From positions 310,001-374,000 of the forward strand of contig NZ_JAJTSZ010000003.1 in assembly GCF_021440195.1 (NCBI RefSeq): a DNA stretch of 64,000 nucleotides, given 5' to 3'. Shown piece by piece: positions 17,475-27,380 of this stretch. The first letter of the stretch is position 1, and each line of letters begins with the position of its first letter. The stretch is from Dyadobacter sp. CY356 (GTDB lineage Bacteria; Bacteroidota; Bacteroidia; Cytophagales; Spirosomataceae). The translations under genes were made by a program, and so were the position numbers. The notes below the pieces were generated by a model that saw only the letters and a program-made list of their open reading frames with translations, was not told the origin of the DNA and did no database searches.

Positions 17475-17810
17475 ATGAACAAGAATCAGAAATTTCTAAT
17501 AGGTACGCTAAGCGCTTTGGTTACAGGTGTTGCAATTGGTTTGTTAGTTGCTCCAAAGAAAGGGAAAGATACGCGTAAGCTGATTAAAAGTAAAGCATAT
17601 GATTTAGGCGATACTGTAAAAAGCAAAGCGGGTGACATCAGCGGAACAGCGAAAGATACATATGAAAAAAGCCTTGATGAACTTTCAGTATTAGCTGATA
17701 AATTGAAAGAAGGATTCTTTAAGAATGTAAATGTAGCAAAAGATAAAGCCAGCTCAGTAGCTGATAATGTTAACGAAAAAGTAAGAAGCGTTGTTAACCA
17801 CAATGTATAA
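17475..17810 (+). CDS. YtxH-domain membrane-anchored protein
   Basis: A 111-residue protein. One TM segment near residues 7-27 (FLIGTLSALVTGVAIGLLVA) is followed by PKKGKDTRKLIKSKA, the typical YtxH start, and a long amphipathic helical tail rich in K/A/D/S repeats, reminiscent of LEA-like stress proteins. YtxH proteins are linked with general stress responses in Bacillus; a protective role here is inference. A strong terminator follows. Confidence 0.85.
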   Translation: MNKNQKFLIGTLSALVTGVAIGLLVAPKKGKDTRKLIKSKAYDLGDTVKSKAGDISGTAKDTYEKSLDELSVLADKLKEGFFKNVNVAKDKASSVADNVNEKVRSVVNHNV

Positions 17811-17835
17811 TTGACTGATTGTTAATAAAATATAT

Positions 17836-17859
17836 AGGCCGATTCACTTGAATCGGCCT
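17836..17859. terminator. Terminator between the YtxH gene and dnaG
   Basis: AGGCCGATTC (17836-17845) and GAATCGGCCT (17850-17859) form a 10-bp stem with a 4-nt loop followed by T7 on the plus strand. Confidence 0.85.
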
Positions 17860-17881
17860 TTTTTTACTCTTCAAGTTTATC

Positions 17882-19897
17882 TTATCCAATCACACTTCCC
17901 AATTCCTTTGCTGCTGCCATACTGATTCCTTTATAGAAAATGTATTCGTTCATCAGCTCATTTTCCTGATCTTCTGTTTTCGCTTTTTTTAATTCTTCCA
18001 TACAAATTTTCATCTTTTCTTCAATAAAAGCCTTTTTCAGGCGAAGAATATTAATGAAACTGCTTTTGTCAAGCATATCAACTTCTGACGGTACATATAT
18101 TTCAAATTTTTCCGTCCAGAGTGTGCTTAATTCATATTTATTTGTTAGCCAGCCAATGGTTAAATTCCTGATTTCTGACTCATGATGGTTTTGGAAATAA
18201 TCGGTTTTCAAAACTACGTCACGACTATGATTTTCACGGAATAATGTCAGGAGATGATTAAAAACAGGATCTTTAAAATCTATACCCTGAATTTCACCCA
18301 AAACATAGGCGCAAACAGAAATTGTCGGTTCGAGTTCGTGCGCACCATATAAAATGAGAAGCCGGATAAAAGCTTCTTCCTGATAGTAAAGTTTTGTCCG
18401 CTGATTTGGCTCCTCCAACTCAGGTGCGGCCGGACCAGATGATTCTGACTCAAAAAAATCAGCTGGTGGTCCATCGTCAGAAAATGGTATGTCCCGTGGT
18501 GCCTGTGGTATAGAAGGCCGATTGTTCCGATCCTGCGGTTTCGGCTGTGCGTGTAGTTTTCTAAGTAATTTATTCCCTTCCGAAATAAGCATTTGCTCAT
18601 CAACTTTCATCATTTCTGATGTGCGCTGAAAAAATACCTGGCGCTTGATCGCATCCGGTATTTTAATAATGCTGTTTACAACTTCACCAATTACAGCTGC
18701 AAGCCTGAAAGGATCATTACCCGCATCCTGTAATAATGTTTCCGTTTTAAAGGTTATAAAATCTTTTGAAGCCTTTTTTAAATAGGCTTTAAATGCTTCT
18801 GCGCCAACCCGGCGAACATAACTATCGGGATCTTCACCATCAGGAAAAAGAACAATACTAACATTCAGTCCTTCCTCCAAAACAAGATCCAGACCGCGCA
18901 AGGCAGCTTTGATACCGGCCACATCACCGTCATACAAGATGGTAATATTCGGTGTGAAACGACCGATCAAACGGATTTGCTCAATGGTTAAAGACGTTCC
19001 GGAAGAAGCAACAACATTCTCAATACCGGCCTGATGCAGAGAGACAACGTCTGTATAACCTTCTACTAAATAACAAGCTTCCTGCTGCCTGATTGCATTT
19101 TTAGCCTGAAATATTCCGTAAAGAATATCGCTTTTGTGATAAACGTCTGTTTCGGGAGAATTAAGATATTTTGGCTGTGAAGCTCCTTTTCCCGATTTGT
19201 CTGTTTTCAGAATCCGTGCTCCAAATGCAATTACTTTACCGGCTACGTTATGAATGGGAAAAATAACCCTGCCTCTGAAACGATCATATCCGGCCGTCTG
19301 GCGGTCCGCCGTGCGGCTGCCTTCTTTGTGAATCAGCAATCCTGCTTTTTCCAGAATATCTGCGGTATATCCTTTATTTAAAGCTTCTTTGGTAAACGCA
19401 TCCCAGGTATCAGGACTATATCCCAACTCAAATTTCTTTTGAATATCATTGGTAAATCCACGCTCGCGAAAATAACTGAGGCCAATCGATTGTCCTTCGT
19501 CGGTATTATGAAGCTGTTGCGAATAGAAGTTTTTTGCAAAATTTAATATGATGTAAAGACTTTCACGCGTATTCTGGCGAAGGGCTTCTTCATCAGTAAC
19601 TTCCTCTTCCTGGATTTCAATCTGATATTTATTGGCCAGGTAGCGAAGTGCCTCACCGTACCCGATACCATCAATATCCATTACAAATTTAATGGCGTCA
19701 CCAGCGGCTCCGCATCCAAAACATTTGAAGATTTGCCGGACAGGATTAACGTTAAACGATGGTGATTTCTCGTTATGAAACGGACAACATGCCGAATAGT
19801 TAGCTCCTTTTTTTTTCAGCGCTACAAAATCCCCGACCACTTCCACAATGTCAGCGGATTGCTTGATCCTGTCAACTGTTTCGGGATTAATGCGCAT
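17882..19897 (-). CDS. dnaG: DNA primase
   Basis: Makes RNA primers at the fork. The CHC2 zinc finger is CPFHNEKSPSFNV with CFGCGAAGDAIKF. The TOPRIM core shows LVEGYTDVVSLHQAG (catalytic glutamate) and ILYDGDVAGIKAALRGLD (DGD metal site). The N-terminal MRINPETVDRIKQSADIVEV is canonical. The C-terminal third, after a proline-rich linker near residue 455, is the helicase-interaction domain. 671 residues is within the usual range. It converges with the YtxH gene. Confidence 0.97.
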   Translation of the reverse strand: MRINPETVDRIKQSADIVEVVGDFVALKKKGANYSACCPFHNEKSPSFNVNPVRQIFKCFGCGAAGDAIKFVMDIDGIGYGEALRYLANKYQIEIQEEEVTDEEALRQNTRESLYIILNFAKNFYSQQLHNTDEGQSIGLSYFRERGFTNDIQKKFELGYSPDTWDAFTKEALNKGYTADILEKAGLLIHKEGSRTADRQTAGYDRFRGRVIFPIHNVAGKVIAFGARILKTDKSGKGASQPKYLNSPETDVYHKSDILYGIFQAKNAIRQQEACYLVEGYTDVVSLHQAGIENVVASSGTSLTIEQIRLIGRFTPNITILYDGDVAGIKAALRGLDLVLEEGLNVSIVLFPDGEDPDSYVRRVGAEAFKAYLKKASKDFITFKTETLLQDAGNDPFRLAAVIGEVVNSIIKIPDAIKRQVFFQRTSEMMKVDEQMLISEGNKLLRKLHAQPKPQDRNNRPSIPQAPRDIPFSDDGPPADFFESESSGPAAPELEEPNQRTKLYYQEEAFIRLLILYGAHELEPTISVCAYVLGEIQGIDFKDPVFNHLLTLFRENHSRDVVLKTDYFQNHHESEIRNLTIGWLTNKYELSTLWTEKFEIYVPSEVDMLDKSSFINILRLKKAFIEEKMKICMEELKKAKTEDQENELMNEYIFYKGISMAAAKELGSVIG

Positions 19898-20625
19898 TTT
19901 TGATTTCTATTAATTTAATAATTCAGATATTTTAACAGCAGCTCTCGCCCGAAAGGGCTATACAATTTCGCAGATTTCCTTTTTCCTGTCAGGTTTATTA
20001 TTTTAGCGATGTAAAATAAAAGAAAATGCGGTAACGAATAAGTAAAAACTTTCGGGATTTTTAATGAATGACTTTGGCCAATGCAGCTTGCCAATGTTTA
20101 ACAAAAAAGAAAGCGTTAAAATTATAAATCGGAAACGATTATTTTAAAGATCATCTAGTTTCGAAGTAAAGTGATCATAAAATCATAATTTTTGTACTGT
20201 TTTCCTTAAGAAAGCTAATGTTTTTTTGCAACTATTATGGCGAAACTCATGTTACCAGTAACAGGTCGGCTTTTAAACGCATTAAGATTATAGTGGTAAT
20301 TAATGCTCAGAATGGAAATTAATACTGCAATGAAGTTTTAAAAATATTGGTAATACTAATCAAATCATATTTTTTTGCAGTGATTGAAGTATTTTCATAA
20401 TAGATTTTGCTTTTATTAAAAAAAGATATTCTTTTGAGTGTTATATAAATAAAATCATAATCGAAATTTTTTTCTGATAACATTAATGTGTTATTTTGTG
20501 TTTCGAAAATACTTATTAGACCAATCCAGACGAGATATAAAAATATTAAAAATATAGTGTGTGTATAGTGTGAAACAGGGCATGAAATTTTTTCATGTCT
20601 TTGTTTTTTTAGGGGTATTGAAAAA
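19898..20625. other. 728-base AT-rich gap between dnaG and the polysaccharide locus
   Basis: No convincing gene. It contains a small GCCC-GAAA-GGGC hairpin near 19955 in the dnaG leader, many short T-runs, a CATGAAA/TTTCATG dyad near 20581-20598, and the motif ATAGTGTGTGT (20554-20564), immediately followed by a partial copy. The same motif recurs at two gene starts inside the polysaccharide locus. Probably the dnaG promoter region plus the 3' end of the polysaccharide transcript. Confidence 0.5.
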
Positions 20626-21894
20626 TTATATTTTGAGATACTGTAATCCTCGTGGCAGTAACCAAATGATCATTGTGTAGAGAAAGAAAACCTGGCCAGG
20701 GATAAGATTATATTCAACCCAATTTATTAGTAAGGTTGGAATAAAAAGAATAATATAAATTTTAGTCCAGATTGCACTTCTCATTCTTCCTGCTAAAAAT
20801 ATACTTCTTAGCATAACAACAAATAATAACAAAGTCCCTGCCAATCCTGTTTCGGCTAATAATCCAATAAAGGTATTATGAGCCGAAAGCCGTTCATCCT
20901 TATTTTTGATATTTTCAGTTATCCGGTTCACAGCCGCAAGCCCTTCGCCCATTACGGGCTTTTCGTAAAAAGCATCAAGATAAATGTCCCATATTTTCTG
21001 CCTTCCTGAATAAGACGTTTCCGTTCTGCCTTGTACAAGTCCGAACATTCTTTCAATCCGGTATTTCATATAGGAATCAGGGAGAGAGGCAAGTAAATGT
21101 TTACCAGTGGTAGAATCTATGAATGAATAGGAGGAAATAAAAAGGAAAATTATTAAAATGATCTGTGGAGATTTTAACGGGAAATAGAGCAATGGGATGG
21201 TGAGAATCAGGCAAAAAAGTGGACTTCTGCGTGCCGAAAAATAAACTGCGATCACAGATAATATCAAAACGGCCAGATAATAAAGCTTTTTAACCAAGCT
21301 GGCCGGGGTGAATCTTATGTTTATCAATGCCAGAATTCCCATGATCATGGTAGGGTATGCCCAAAAAGTATTTGAAGCAAAAAATATATTCAGCATTCCG
21401 CCCATGGGTTTGAGAAATATCAAACTGACGAGATCCAGTATAAGAATTACAAAGTTGCCATACCAAATGACCCTAAGAATATTGAGTGAAAATGCTGGAA
21501 GGCTTTGCGAAATAATTGCAGTGTAGGAAATAAATAATAAAATCGCCCAAAGTGAAAGCAATGTCCAGATACCGTATAACAAGTAGCTCGAAATTTCGAG
21601 GCTTAAAAGTCCGGACAACATCCAGCTTAAACTAAGGGCAACAATATCAATATTTTGCAATAAAATCTTGGCAGTAAGTTTTATGTGGAGATTAAAGGAG
21701 TATACTACAATCCAGAATGGAAGTAATATTCTGAAACCTGAGATCAGGTTCAGGATATTTGAAGGGATTTCAGTGCCATGTATTGAATATCTCAGAAAGG
21801 AATAATTTCCGATATTGAGAAAGAAAAATATAATAACGGGGAGAATGATATTATTGTTGATTTTTCCTGATACTATCTGTTTAGCTGTAACCAC
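20626..21894 (-). CDS. O-antigen ligase/polymerase family membrane protein (Wzy/WaaL type)
   Basis: A 422-residue protein with about ten TM segments. The conserved late motif SAHNTFIGLLAETGLAGTLL, on the large periplasmic loop/TM border, is the Wzy_C signature (H-N ... E-x-G). The RRSPLFCL segment is also typical. It would polymerise or ligate undecaprenyl-linked oligosaccharide at the periplasmic face; which of the two cannot be told. The likely start is a GTG at 21894, overlapping the upstream glycosyltransferase by 22 bases. Last gene of the locus. Confidence 0.85.
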   Translation of the reverse strand: MVTAKQIVSGKINNNIILPVIIFFFLNIGNYSFLRYSIHGTEIPSNILNLISGFRILLPFWIVVYSFNLHIKLTAKILLQNIDIVALSLSWMLSGLLSLEISSYLLYGIWTLLSLWAILLFISYTAIISQSLPAFSLNILRVIWYGNFVILILDLVSLIFLKPMGGMLNIFFASNTFWAYPTMIMGILALINIRFTPASLVKKLYYLAVLILSVIAVYFSARRSPLFCLILTIPLLYFPLKSPQIILIIFLFISSYSFIDSTTGKHLLASLPDSYMKYRIERMFGLVQGRTETSYSGRQKIWDIYLDAFYEKPVMGEGLAAVNRITENIKNKDERLSAHNTFIGLLAETGLAGTLLLFVVMLRSIFLAGRMRSAIWTKIYIILFIPTLLINWVEYNLIPGQVFFLYTMIIWLLPRGLQYLKI

Positions 21895-22997
21895 GTTTCC
21901 AAATCGTTATATTCATTTGTGATCTGATACTTCTCTTTCGGAATTGTAAACATATTTTTGCCAAGTATCGACAGCTTATCCGGAGTAAGGTTTTGGCAAA
22001 GAAATTTTATTGTTTCCTCTTCATTTTTCAGATTTATTTCCAGTGCTATGTTTCCCAGCATTTTTGCAGTTTTAGCATCTGAAGTTCCTTCTTGTACGAT
22101 GAACGGCTTTTTGAAATATAAACTTTCATAAAATCTGTTTGTTCTGGCATAAAGGTGATTTCCAATTGCCCTGTCAGAAAAAGGGTAAGCTGCCCAGACA
22201 ATATCAACAGTGGAATAATTGAATTTCAGATCTTGTGGAGCCTGATAAGGACCGAGATAGTGCATGTGTTTTTTGTCAAGAATTGCTTTTTCATAATGCC
22301 TGGTCAAAGGCATAAATATTCCTCTAAGAATAATTTCATACTTACCATTTTGAGAAAGTTTAATCAAACAATCCAGAGAAGCGGGGCACCTTAGCACTCC
22401 AAAATAACCAATCCTTATTTTTCTATTCAGATCCGGAATTTCTGTAATTAATTCCGGATGCGGGTTTTCATTGTCGGTTGGGTGAATTTTATTTTCAATA
22501 ATCAATGAATTCTGAATTGGTATTTTTCGTAAGCCGACAAAGTAGTGGGTAAGAAAATCCGGGGATGTAACGACAAGTAAATCAATTTTGGGAATGGCGC
22601 TTCTTTCAACCCATCGGATTAAATTACCCCTAATTGAAGTGGCAAAAAACATTTCTCTGACATCCGGCACTTCATAAATAATTTTGATTTTGTTACCTGA
22701 AAAAAATCGGAAGATCAGGCTAACCATCATTAAATCGAATCCTAAAACGTACAAACAATCTTTGCTGACAACATTTTTTGAAAGCTGATGAAGAAGCCTG
22801 ACGTAAATACCGATCCGTTTTGTATATCTGCCGTGTGCCACATTTCCGATAATAATGGGGAAATAGGGTGAGTTTACTTTGTAATATTCTCGCCGGACTG
22901 CAATGCAAAGAATAGATACTTTCAATTTAGCTAAGGCTTTCAAACGCGTTTGCTGATGCGCATCGGACCAATTGTTGGAAACGAAAATCATTTTCAT
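21873..22997 (-). CDS. Glycosyltransferase, GT-B type
   Basis: A 374-residue cytoplasmic protein starting MKMIFVSNNWSDAHQQTR. The middle contains IKIIYEVPDVREMFFATSIR, as in GT4-like transferases with a membrane-associated acceptor site, and the C-terminal half has IGYFGVLRCPASLDCLIKL and RFYESLYFKKPFIVQEGTSD, positions equivalent to the nucleotide-sugar site. The usual E-x7-E motif is degenerate. It overlaps the upstream GT gene by four bases (ATGA). Donor and acceptor sugars unknown. Confidence 0.8.
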   Translation of the reverse strand: MKMIFVSNNWSDAHQQTRLKALAKLKVSILCIAVRREYYKVNSPYFPIIIGNVAHGRYTKRIGIYVRLLHQLSKNVVSKDCLYVLGFDLMMVSLIFRFFSGNKIKIIYEVPDVREMFFATSIRGNLIRWVERSAIPKIDLLVVTSPDFLTHYFVGLRKIPIQNSLIIENKIHPTDNENPHPELITEIPDLNRKIRIGYFGVLRCPASLDCLIKLSQNGKYEIILRGIFMPLTRHYEKAILDKKHMHYLGPYQAPQDLKFNYSTVDIVWAAYPFSDRAIGNHLYARTNRFYESLYFKKPFIVQEGTSDAKTAKMLGNIALEINLKNEEETIKFLCQNLTPDKLSILGKNMFTIPKEKYQITNEYNDLETWLQLNR

Positions 22998-24127
22998 GGT
23001 TTATACCCTTCAAGAATTTCAAGAAAACGATTCAGCACCTGTTCATATGAGAAATTCTGACAGACGAAATCATAACCGTTTTGTTGTTTAACCAGTCGTT
23101 CCTGTGGGTTTTCTATGGCATGTTTGATGATTTTTGCTAATGCTTGTGGGTTGCCCGGTACAATCATCCATCCATTTTTTCCTGAATCCATTACTTCCGG
23201 GATTCCGCCAACATTACTTGTGATAACACTTAAACCAGTTGCCAGAGCTTCAATGTTAGCAACACCAAAAGCTTCTTGCCGCGCCGGAATGATAAGGAAA
23301 TCCTTTTTCAGCATAAGTTTATTTACCACTTCTTCTGACGCTGGCCCGATGAAGTTTATCATCACATTTGCTGAATTATTTCTCTCCAAAACTTCTTGTT
23401 TGTGAATCAGTTTAGGCCCGACAATTTGCAATTCCAATGAGATATCTTTTAACAAATTAAGCGCATCCAATAAATCGAAAAGCCCACCGCGTTTAAAATC
23501 TGACTTTACGAACAGGATTTTTACAGGTGCGTTTAGCGAGGGTAATTGCAATGGACGAGGACCATTAATCCGGATTCCTTTATGCAAAATTTGGAGTTTG
23601 GAAGGTTCCGGTCTATAAATTCCTGAAAGTAAGTCGTGCAAAAAATGAGAATTAACAATAATCCCTGATTCAAAGACGAACGCTGTTCTTTCAAAAAATT
23701 TGAAAATAAAATGACGAAACCACCTTCGGCTTCCGTCAAAATTCTGCCAGGAAATGGAAGCACTATTATCGTCATTGATCATGCCGATAACCGGGAGGTT
23801 AAATTTTATAGCAGACCAAATTCCGGTTATGGCATTGTTGAAGACAACCATGTCAAACATATATTCGGCCCTGACTTTAAGGCAAGCTTGATAATAAGGG
23901 AACATTCTGTAAACAAATCCCCAGGTTTTGGTGTGGAAGTTCAGTTTAAGATCTAAGCGGAATACCTTATTTTTATATTGAGCCAGGGAGTCGGTTGAAA
24001 TATCTTCTGTTAAAATACGGATTTCTACATGTTGGAACCGGTGGTTTATTTCCAACAAATAATTGGCAAATTTTGAAGGCCCGTTAACAACATTTTCGAA
24101 TGTATTAGTACAGAAAAGTATTTTCAT
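22994..24127 (-). CDS. Glycosyltransferase family 4
   Basis: A GT-B transferase; from the ATG at 24127 it is 377 residues. PAPVKILFVKSDFKRGG-type start of the C-terminal domain (APVKILFVKSDFKRGGLFDL) and the canonical donor-site block EAFGVANIEALATGLSVIT with GGIPEVMDSGKNGWMI are clear; E-x7-E is intact. Transfers a sugar from a nucleotide donor during repeat-unit assembly; specificity unknown. It is coupled to the next gene by ATGA overlap. Confidence 0.9.
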   Translation of the reverse strand: MKILFCTNTFENVVNGPSKFANYLLEINHRFQHVEIRILTEDISTDSLAQYKNKVFRLDLKLNFHTKTWGFVYRMFPYYQACLKVRAEYMFDMVVFNNAITGIWSAIKFNLPVIGMINDDNSASISWQNFDGSRRWFRHFIFKFFERTAFVFESGIIVNSHFLHDLLSGIYRPEPSKLQILHKGIRINGPRPLQLPSLNAPVKILFVKSDFKRGGLFDLLDALNLLKDISLELQIVGPKLIHKQEVLERNNSANVMINFIGPASEEVVNKLMLKKDFLIIPARQEAFGVANIEALATGLSVITSNVGGIPEVMDSGKNGWMIVPGNPQALAKIIKHAIENPQERLVKQQNGYDFVCQNFSYEQVLNRFLEILEGYKP

Positions 24128-24137
24128 GATCAACGAT

Positions 24138-25178
24138 TTATACTTTTTGAAACAATGTCAATAACTCATGATAGTTCGAAGAATCTGCTTTTTTGAAATT
24201 TTTAATACCAATTTCTTCTAAATTTATTTTGCGGGCAAGATCCATACAGGATTCCAGTGTAGACGAAGTTTCGAAAAGTAAGCAGTCCTGATGAGCTAAT
24301 AACTCGGTAGCCGCTCCGGTTTTTAAGGTTATAACCGGCTTGCTGAATGACATGGCTAAATCAATACTTCCGGAATGATCAATTCTGGTGAAAGGTAATA
24401 CAACGACATTAGCGGCATTGAAGAAATACTGAACTTCATCCTTATTGATAAACTGGTCATACCACATAATTTCAGGGCAGTTTCCGGTTATTTTTTTAAT
24501 GTATTTGAGGTAATTGTTATCCAAACATTCTCCTGCAATCAAAAGATAATCACCAGATTTTTTAATATTTTCAAATGCCCGGATCAAATCTTCAAGTCCT
24601 TTATATTGTTTTATTTTACCAAAAAATAGAAATGTAAAGCCGTTTTCAATGATATTAAAATAAGTTCTGCTTTCTTTTTTTGATATGTTATCAGGATAAT
24701 AATGGTGATAAGGTATATCCTGAATAATGTAAACTGTGCCTGACGGAACCCCGAATCTCCTGATGATTTCTTGTCGTATGGTTTCTGAATAAACTCTGAT
24801 TTTAGCGCATTTTCTTAGAAAAAAACCGTAGATAATTTGCTCCCATTTTAGCCAGTAACCGCCATGATTTTGAGTGTTATGTAATGTATGAATGATTGGA
24901 ATTTTTCTAAAAAAACAGAGATATGAAATTTCTAAAACGAAAAACAGTGATTTTATCAAACTCCACAGAAACGTCCTGCCAATGATATAACTGTGAACCC
25001 AGTCAAAATAAATAATATCCGGATTGAATTGATTTACAGCCTTATATATACTCCCCAAATTTTTCTTCTCACCAACAGATACCTCAAATCCCTGACTTTT
25101 TAAAAATTCAATCATCTGATACTGGAATGGATTTTCAGGGCCGGCATCAGGCAGGATAAGGATTTTTTGAAACCTCAT
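24138..25178 (-). CDS. Glycosyltransferase, GT-B type
   Basis: A 346-residue protein. The N-terminal half has FNPDIIYFDWVHSYIIGR and PIIHTLHNTQNHGG, acceptor-side motifs of GT4-like enzymes, and the C-terminal half has TFLFFGKIKQYKGLEDLIRA and VVLPFTRIDHSGSIDLAMSF followed by KPVITLKTGA, the nucleotide-sugar site. It starts 32 bases inside the end of the preceding gene, so translation is probably coupled. Substrate unknown. Confidence 0.85.
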   Translation of the reverse strand: MRFQKILILPDAGPENPFQYQMIEFLKSQGFEVSVGEKKNLGSIYKAVNQFNPDIIYFDWVHSYIIGRTFLWSLIKSLFFVLEISYLCFFRKIPIIHTLHNTQNHGGYWLKWEQIIYGFFLRKCAKIRVYSETIRQEIIRRFGVPSGTVYIIQDIPYHHYYPDNISKKESRTYFNIIENGFTFLFFGKIKQYKGLEDLIRAFENIKKSGDYLLIAGECLDNNYLKYIKKITGNCPEIMWYDQFINKDEVQYFFNAANVVVLPFTRIDHSGSIDLAMSFSKPVITLKTGAATELLAHQDCLLFETSSTLESCMDLARKINLEEIGIKNFKKADSSNYHELLTLFQKV

Positions 25179-26091
25179 TGTGCATCAGATATTTAATTCC
25201 TTCCAATTCATATCCATAACGTATTTTTCCAACGTAATGCTTGCAGATGCTTTCCACAGGATTTTTCTCAAAAGAGACATCATACTCTTTTGAAAAGTAT
25301 GCCGTTTCTGCTTTGGAAATTTTTGCCAGTAAAGCCATAAATGTTTGTTCGAGCCTGTAATCGGACTGATGTTTTTTGAAAAACGGATGTTGTAACCAAC
25401 GTTCAATCTGATCGAGATTAAGATCCTTTTTGTTCATAGTCCACAATCCTGCATTTATGCGTGAAACAGGAGAAAAACCAAGTTCATTTTTAATGTTATC
25501 AGTACCGGAAATGTACGCATCAGCGATATCCTGGTTGAAATAATTTGTGCTGGTATCTGTTTTTAAAGACTGAATATATTCCTCCGGATATCGAAAAAAA
25601 AGAACGTCAGAGTCAAGATATCCGATTCGATTATTTTGCGACCAAATTGCTGTATCAATCAGCTTTAAAGCCATCACATGCTTTTTACGAAATTCGAGGA
25701 TGTTGGGATAAGCGAATAGTTTTTGACTTGCTACAAAGTCAGCAACCTTGCGACGTACCACCAATGTTCCTGGAAAATGCCGGGAGATAGTTTCTTCCAT
25801 TTGATCATCCAGTGTACCATCATCATGGAAAGTGAAAGAATGCCCTTTTTTTCCTAAATGATTTAATTGCGCTGCCGTAATAATGGCCATTTCAAAATCA
25901 CGTTTGCAAATAAGCATATGAATTTCCGACTGATTTTCTTTCAGTTCATAAGCAGGCAGTCGGCTGAGGATTTCGTGTCTTAGTTGCCTTCTAAACACAT
26001 TCCGAACTTCGTTGAGGATACGCAAAGATATCCGGCCGGAAATGGTCGGGGCAGAAATCAGGGGTAGTAACGGAGATGCGATAAGTTTCAT
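25147..26091 (-). CDS. Putative GT-A glycosyltransferase (DxD-like)
   Basis: A 314-residue protein without strong family recognition. It reads HMLICKRDFEMAIITAAQLN and FHDDGTLDD, then RIGYLDSDVLFFRYPEEYI, where DSD fits the metal/nucleotide-binding DxD of GT-A transferases, and RINAGLWTMNKKDLNLDQIE, similar to N-A-G blocks in GT8/GT-A enzymes. Near the end KHYVGKIRYGY could carry the late metal-binding histidine. Position among glycosyltransferases supports this. The gene overlaps both neighbours (4 and 32 bases). Confidence 0.72.
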   Translation of the reverse strand: MKLIASPLLPLISAPTISGRISLRILNEVRNVFRRQLRHEILSRLPAYELKENQSEIHMLICKRDFEMAIITAAQLNHLGKKGHSFTFHDDGTLDDQMEETISRHFPGTLVVRRKVADFVASQKLFAYPNILEFRKKHVMALKLIDTAIWSQNNRIGYLDSDVLFFRYPEEYIQSLKTDTSTNYFNQDIADAYISGTDNIKNELGFSPVSRINAGLWTMNKKDLNLDQIERWLQHPFFKKHQSDYRLEQTFMALLAKISKAETAYFSKEYDVSFEKNPVESICKHYVGKIRYGYELEGIKYLMHNEVSKNPYPA

Positions 26092-27380
26092 AGGGCTAAT
26101 ATGTTGGTACTGTTCATGTTTATAATCGAAATAAGTTTTTCTGCTAAAATTGGCAGCGATTGCAGTGGTGTAGCTGATCGGAGTTTTGTAATTGGGAAAT
26201 GATCAGTCTGCCCACAGTCAAGATTTTGAAAAATATTATGGAGCTCGTCAGCGCTTTTTATGACGAGTGAATCAGTCGTATTAAGATATTTGTCGTTTTG
26301 ATATTGATGCACAAATCCGTATAAAAGCGCATCATATTTTTGATCGGCTATATCAAGTAAGAAGGACGGTGTATTGAAATAAATGGCTTCATAACCCATC
26401 GTAGTGCCAAAGTGAAAGAAAGCTTTGGCATTTTTAATTTTCAGGAATTTATCATTTGGTGCAGTACTTTCATCAATAACTACATTTGGCAAGCTTAATA
26501 TCGACTTGTAAATATTTAGGTTTTTCTGAAACGGATAAGGACGGAAAACTAATTTCCAGTTTGGTAATGTGCCCATTAAAACGTCTGCAATTTGCCTGCA
26601 ATATTTCACTTCCTGACGAGCCAGCGCATCATAACCGGTTGCACATCCAAGGTATATGTATGGGAAATGATAAGCAGTATTTTCAACATCGCTTTTTCCG
26701 GATTTCAAAAAGTGTTCAATGGATGCAAATTGCGTAGCACCCCAAATCTTGATTTTCTCTGCTTCAATATGCTGTAAAGTGATCAGATCTTCTTTAATGC
26801 CTTCATTCCAAACAAGATAGTTTGTCAGTGTGGAGAAAGTTTTCATTTTGCATGCATGATCCCAACTATACACGTAAGTCCAGACAGGTTTATTTTCCTG
26901 AATTATTTTTGCAAAGATCCAGTCACTCGAAATTTCTGTAAAACACAAAAAGATATCAATATGTGCATCGATTTTGAATGGAATTTTAAACTTTGATTGT
27001 AGATCAAGATACTGGTCGTAGCGTATTATTTTGGGTGTCACTTTGCTTAAAGAAAGCAAAAATGATTGCATCATCCTTGACCATTTCTTATAAGAAGAAT
27101 TTAATAATTTGTTATGTTCGGTCAGGTAGTAATTATTTTTACTGGCTGGAAGTTTGCCAAACAGCAGATAGGTATACTGCCAGATTAACTGGAAAATTCT
27201 GGAAATACCTGTAAAAACCGGGATAGAAATAACCGTGATAGACGGCAATAACTTGTCAATTTTCGATGCATCTGATTCGCGGATGAATGCCACAAGATGA
27301 TGATCCTGGCTTAGCAGATCGAGCAAATCCCGCAAGTCTTTACGTGTGTCAAGATGATGTGCCAGAACTCCTATTTTCAT
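26088..27380 (-). CDS. Putative GT-B glycosyltransferase of the polysaccharide locus
   Basis: A 430-residue protein I cannot place in a named family. The N-terminus MKIGVLAHHLDTRKDLRDL looks like a Rossmann fold; HIDIFLCFTEISSDWIFAKI and YSWDHACKM lie mid-protein, and NWKLVFRPYPFQKN followed by KAFFHFGTTMGYEAIYFNTP in the C-terminal half resembles nucleotide-sugar sites of GT-B or CDP-glycerol-transferase-like enzymes. No TM segment. It overlaps the next gene by four bases and follows a 315-base gap after the ABC exporter genes. Confidence 0.62.
   Translation of the reverse strand: MKIGVLAHHLDTRKDLRDLLDLLSQDHHLVAFIRESDASKIDKLLPSITVISIPVFTGISRIFQLIWQYTYLLFGKLPASKNNYYLTEHNKLLNSSYKKWSRMMQSFLLSLSKVTPKIIRYDQYLDLQSKFKIPFKIDAHIDIFLCFTEISSDWIFAKIIQENKPVWTYVYSWDHACKMKTFSTLTNYLVWNEGIKEDLITLQHIEAEKIKIWGATQFASIEHFLKSGKSDVENTAYHFPYIYLGCATGYDALARQEVKYCRQIADVLMGTLPNWKLVFRPYPFQKNLNIYKSILSLPNVVIDESTAPNDKFLKIKNAKAFFHFGTTMGYEAIYFNTPSFLLDIADQKYDALLYGFVHQYQNDKYLNTTDSLVIKSADELHNIFQNLDCGQTDHFPITKLRSATPLQSLPILAEKLISIINMNSTNILAL

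Noticed and set aside
17417..17482. Longer start of the Ycf48-like protein
   Set aside because: It begins with TTG, overlaps the divergent YtxH start and would put 40 residues before the hydrophobic signal segment.
20576..20610. Terminator of the polysaccharide locus at the CATGAAA/TTTCATG dyad
   Set aside because: The stem is weak and the T-run lies on the plus-strand side, the wrong side for the leftward transcript.
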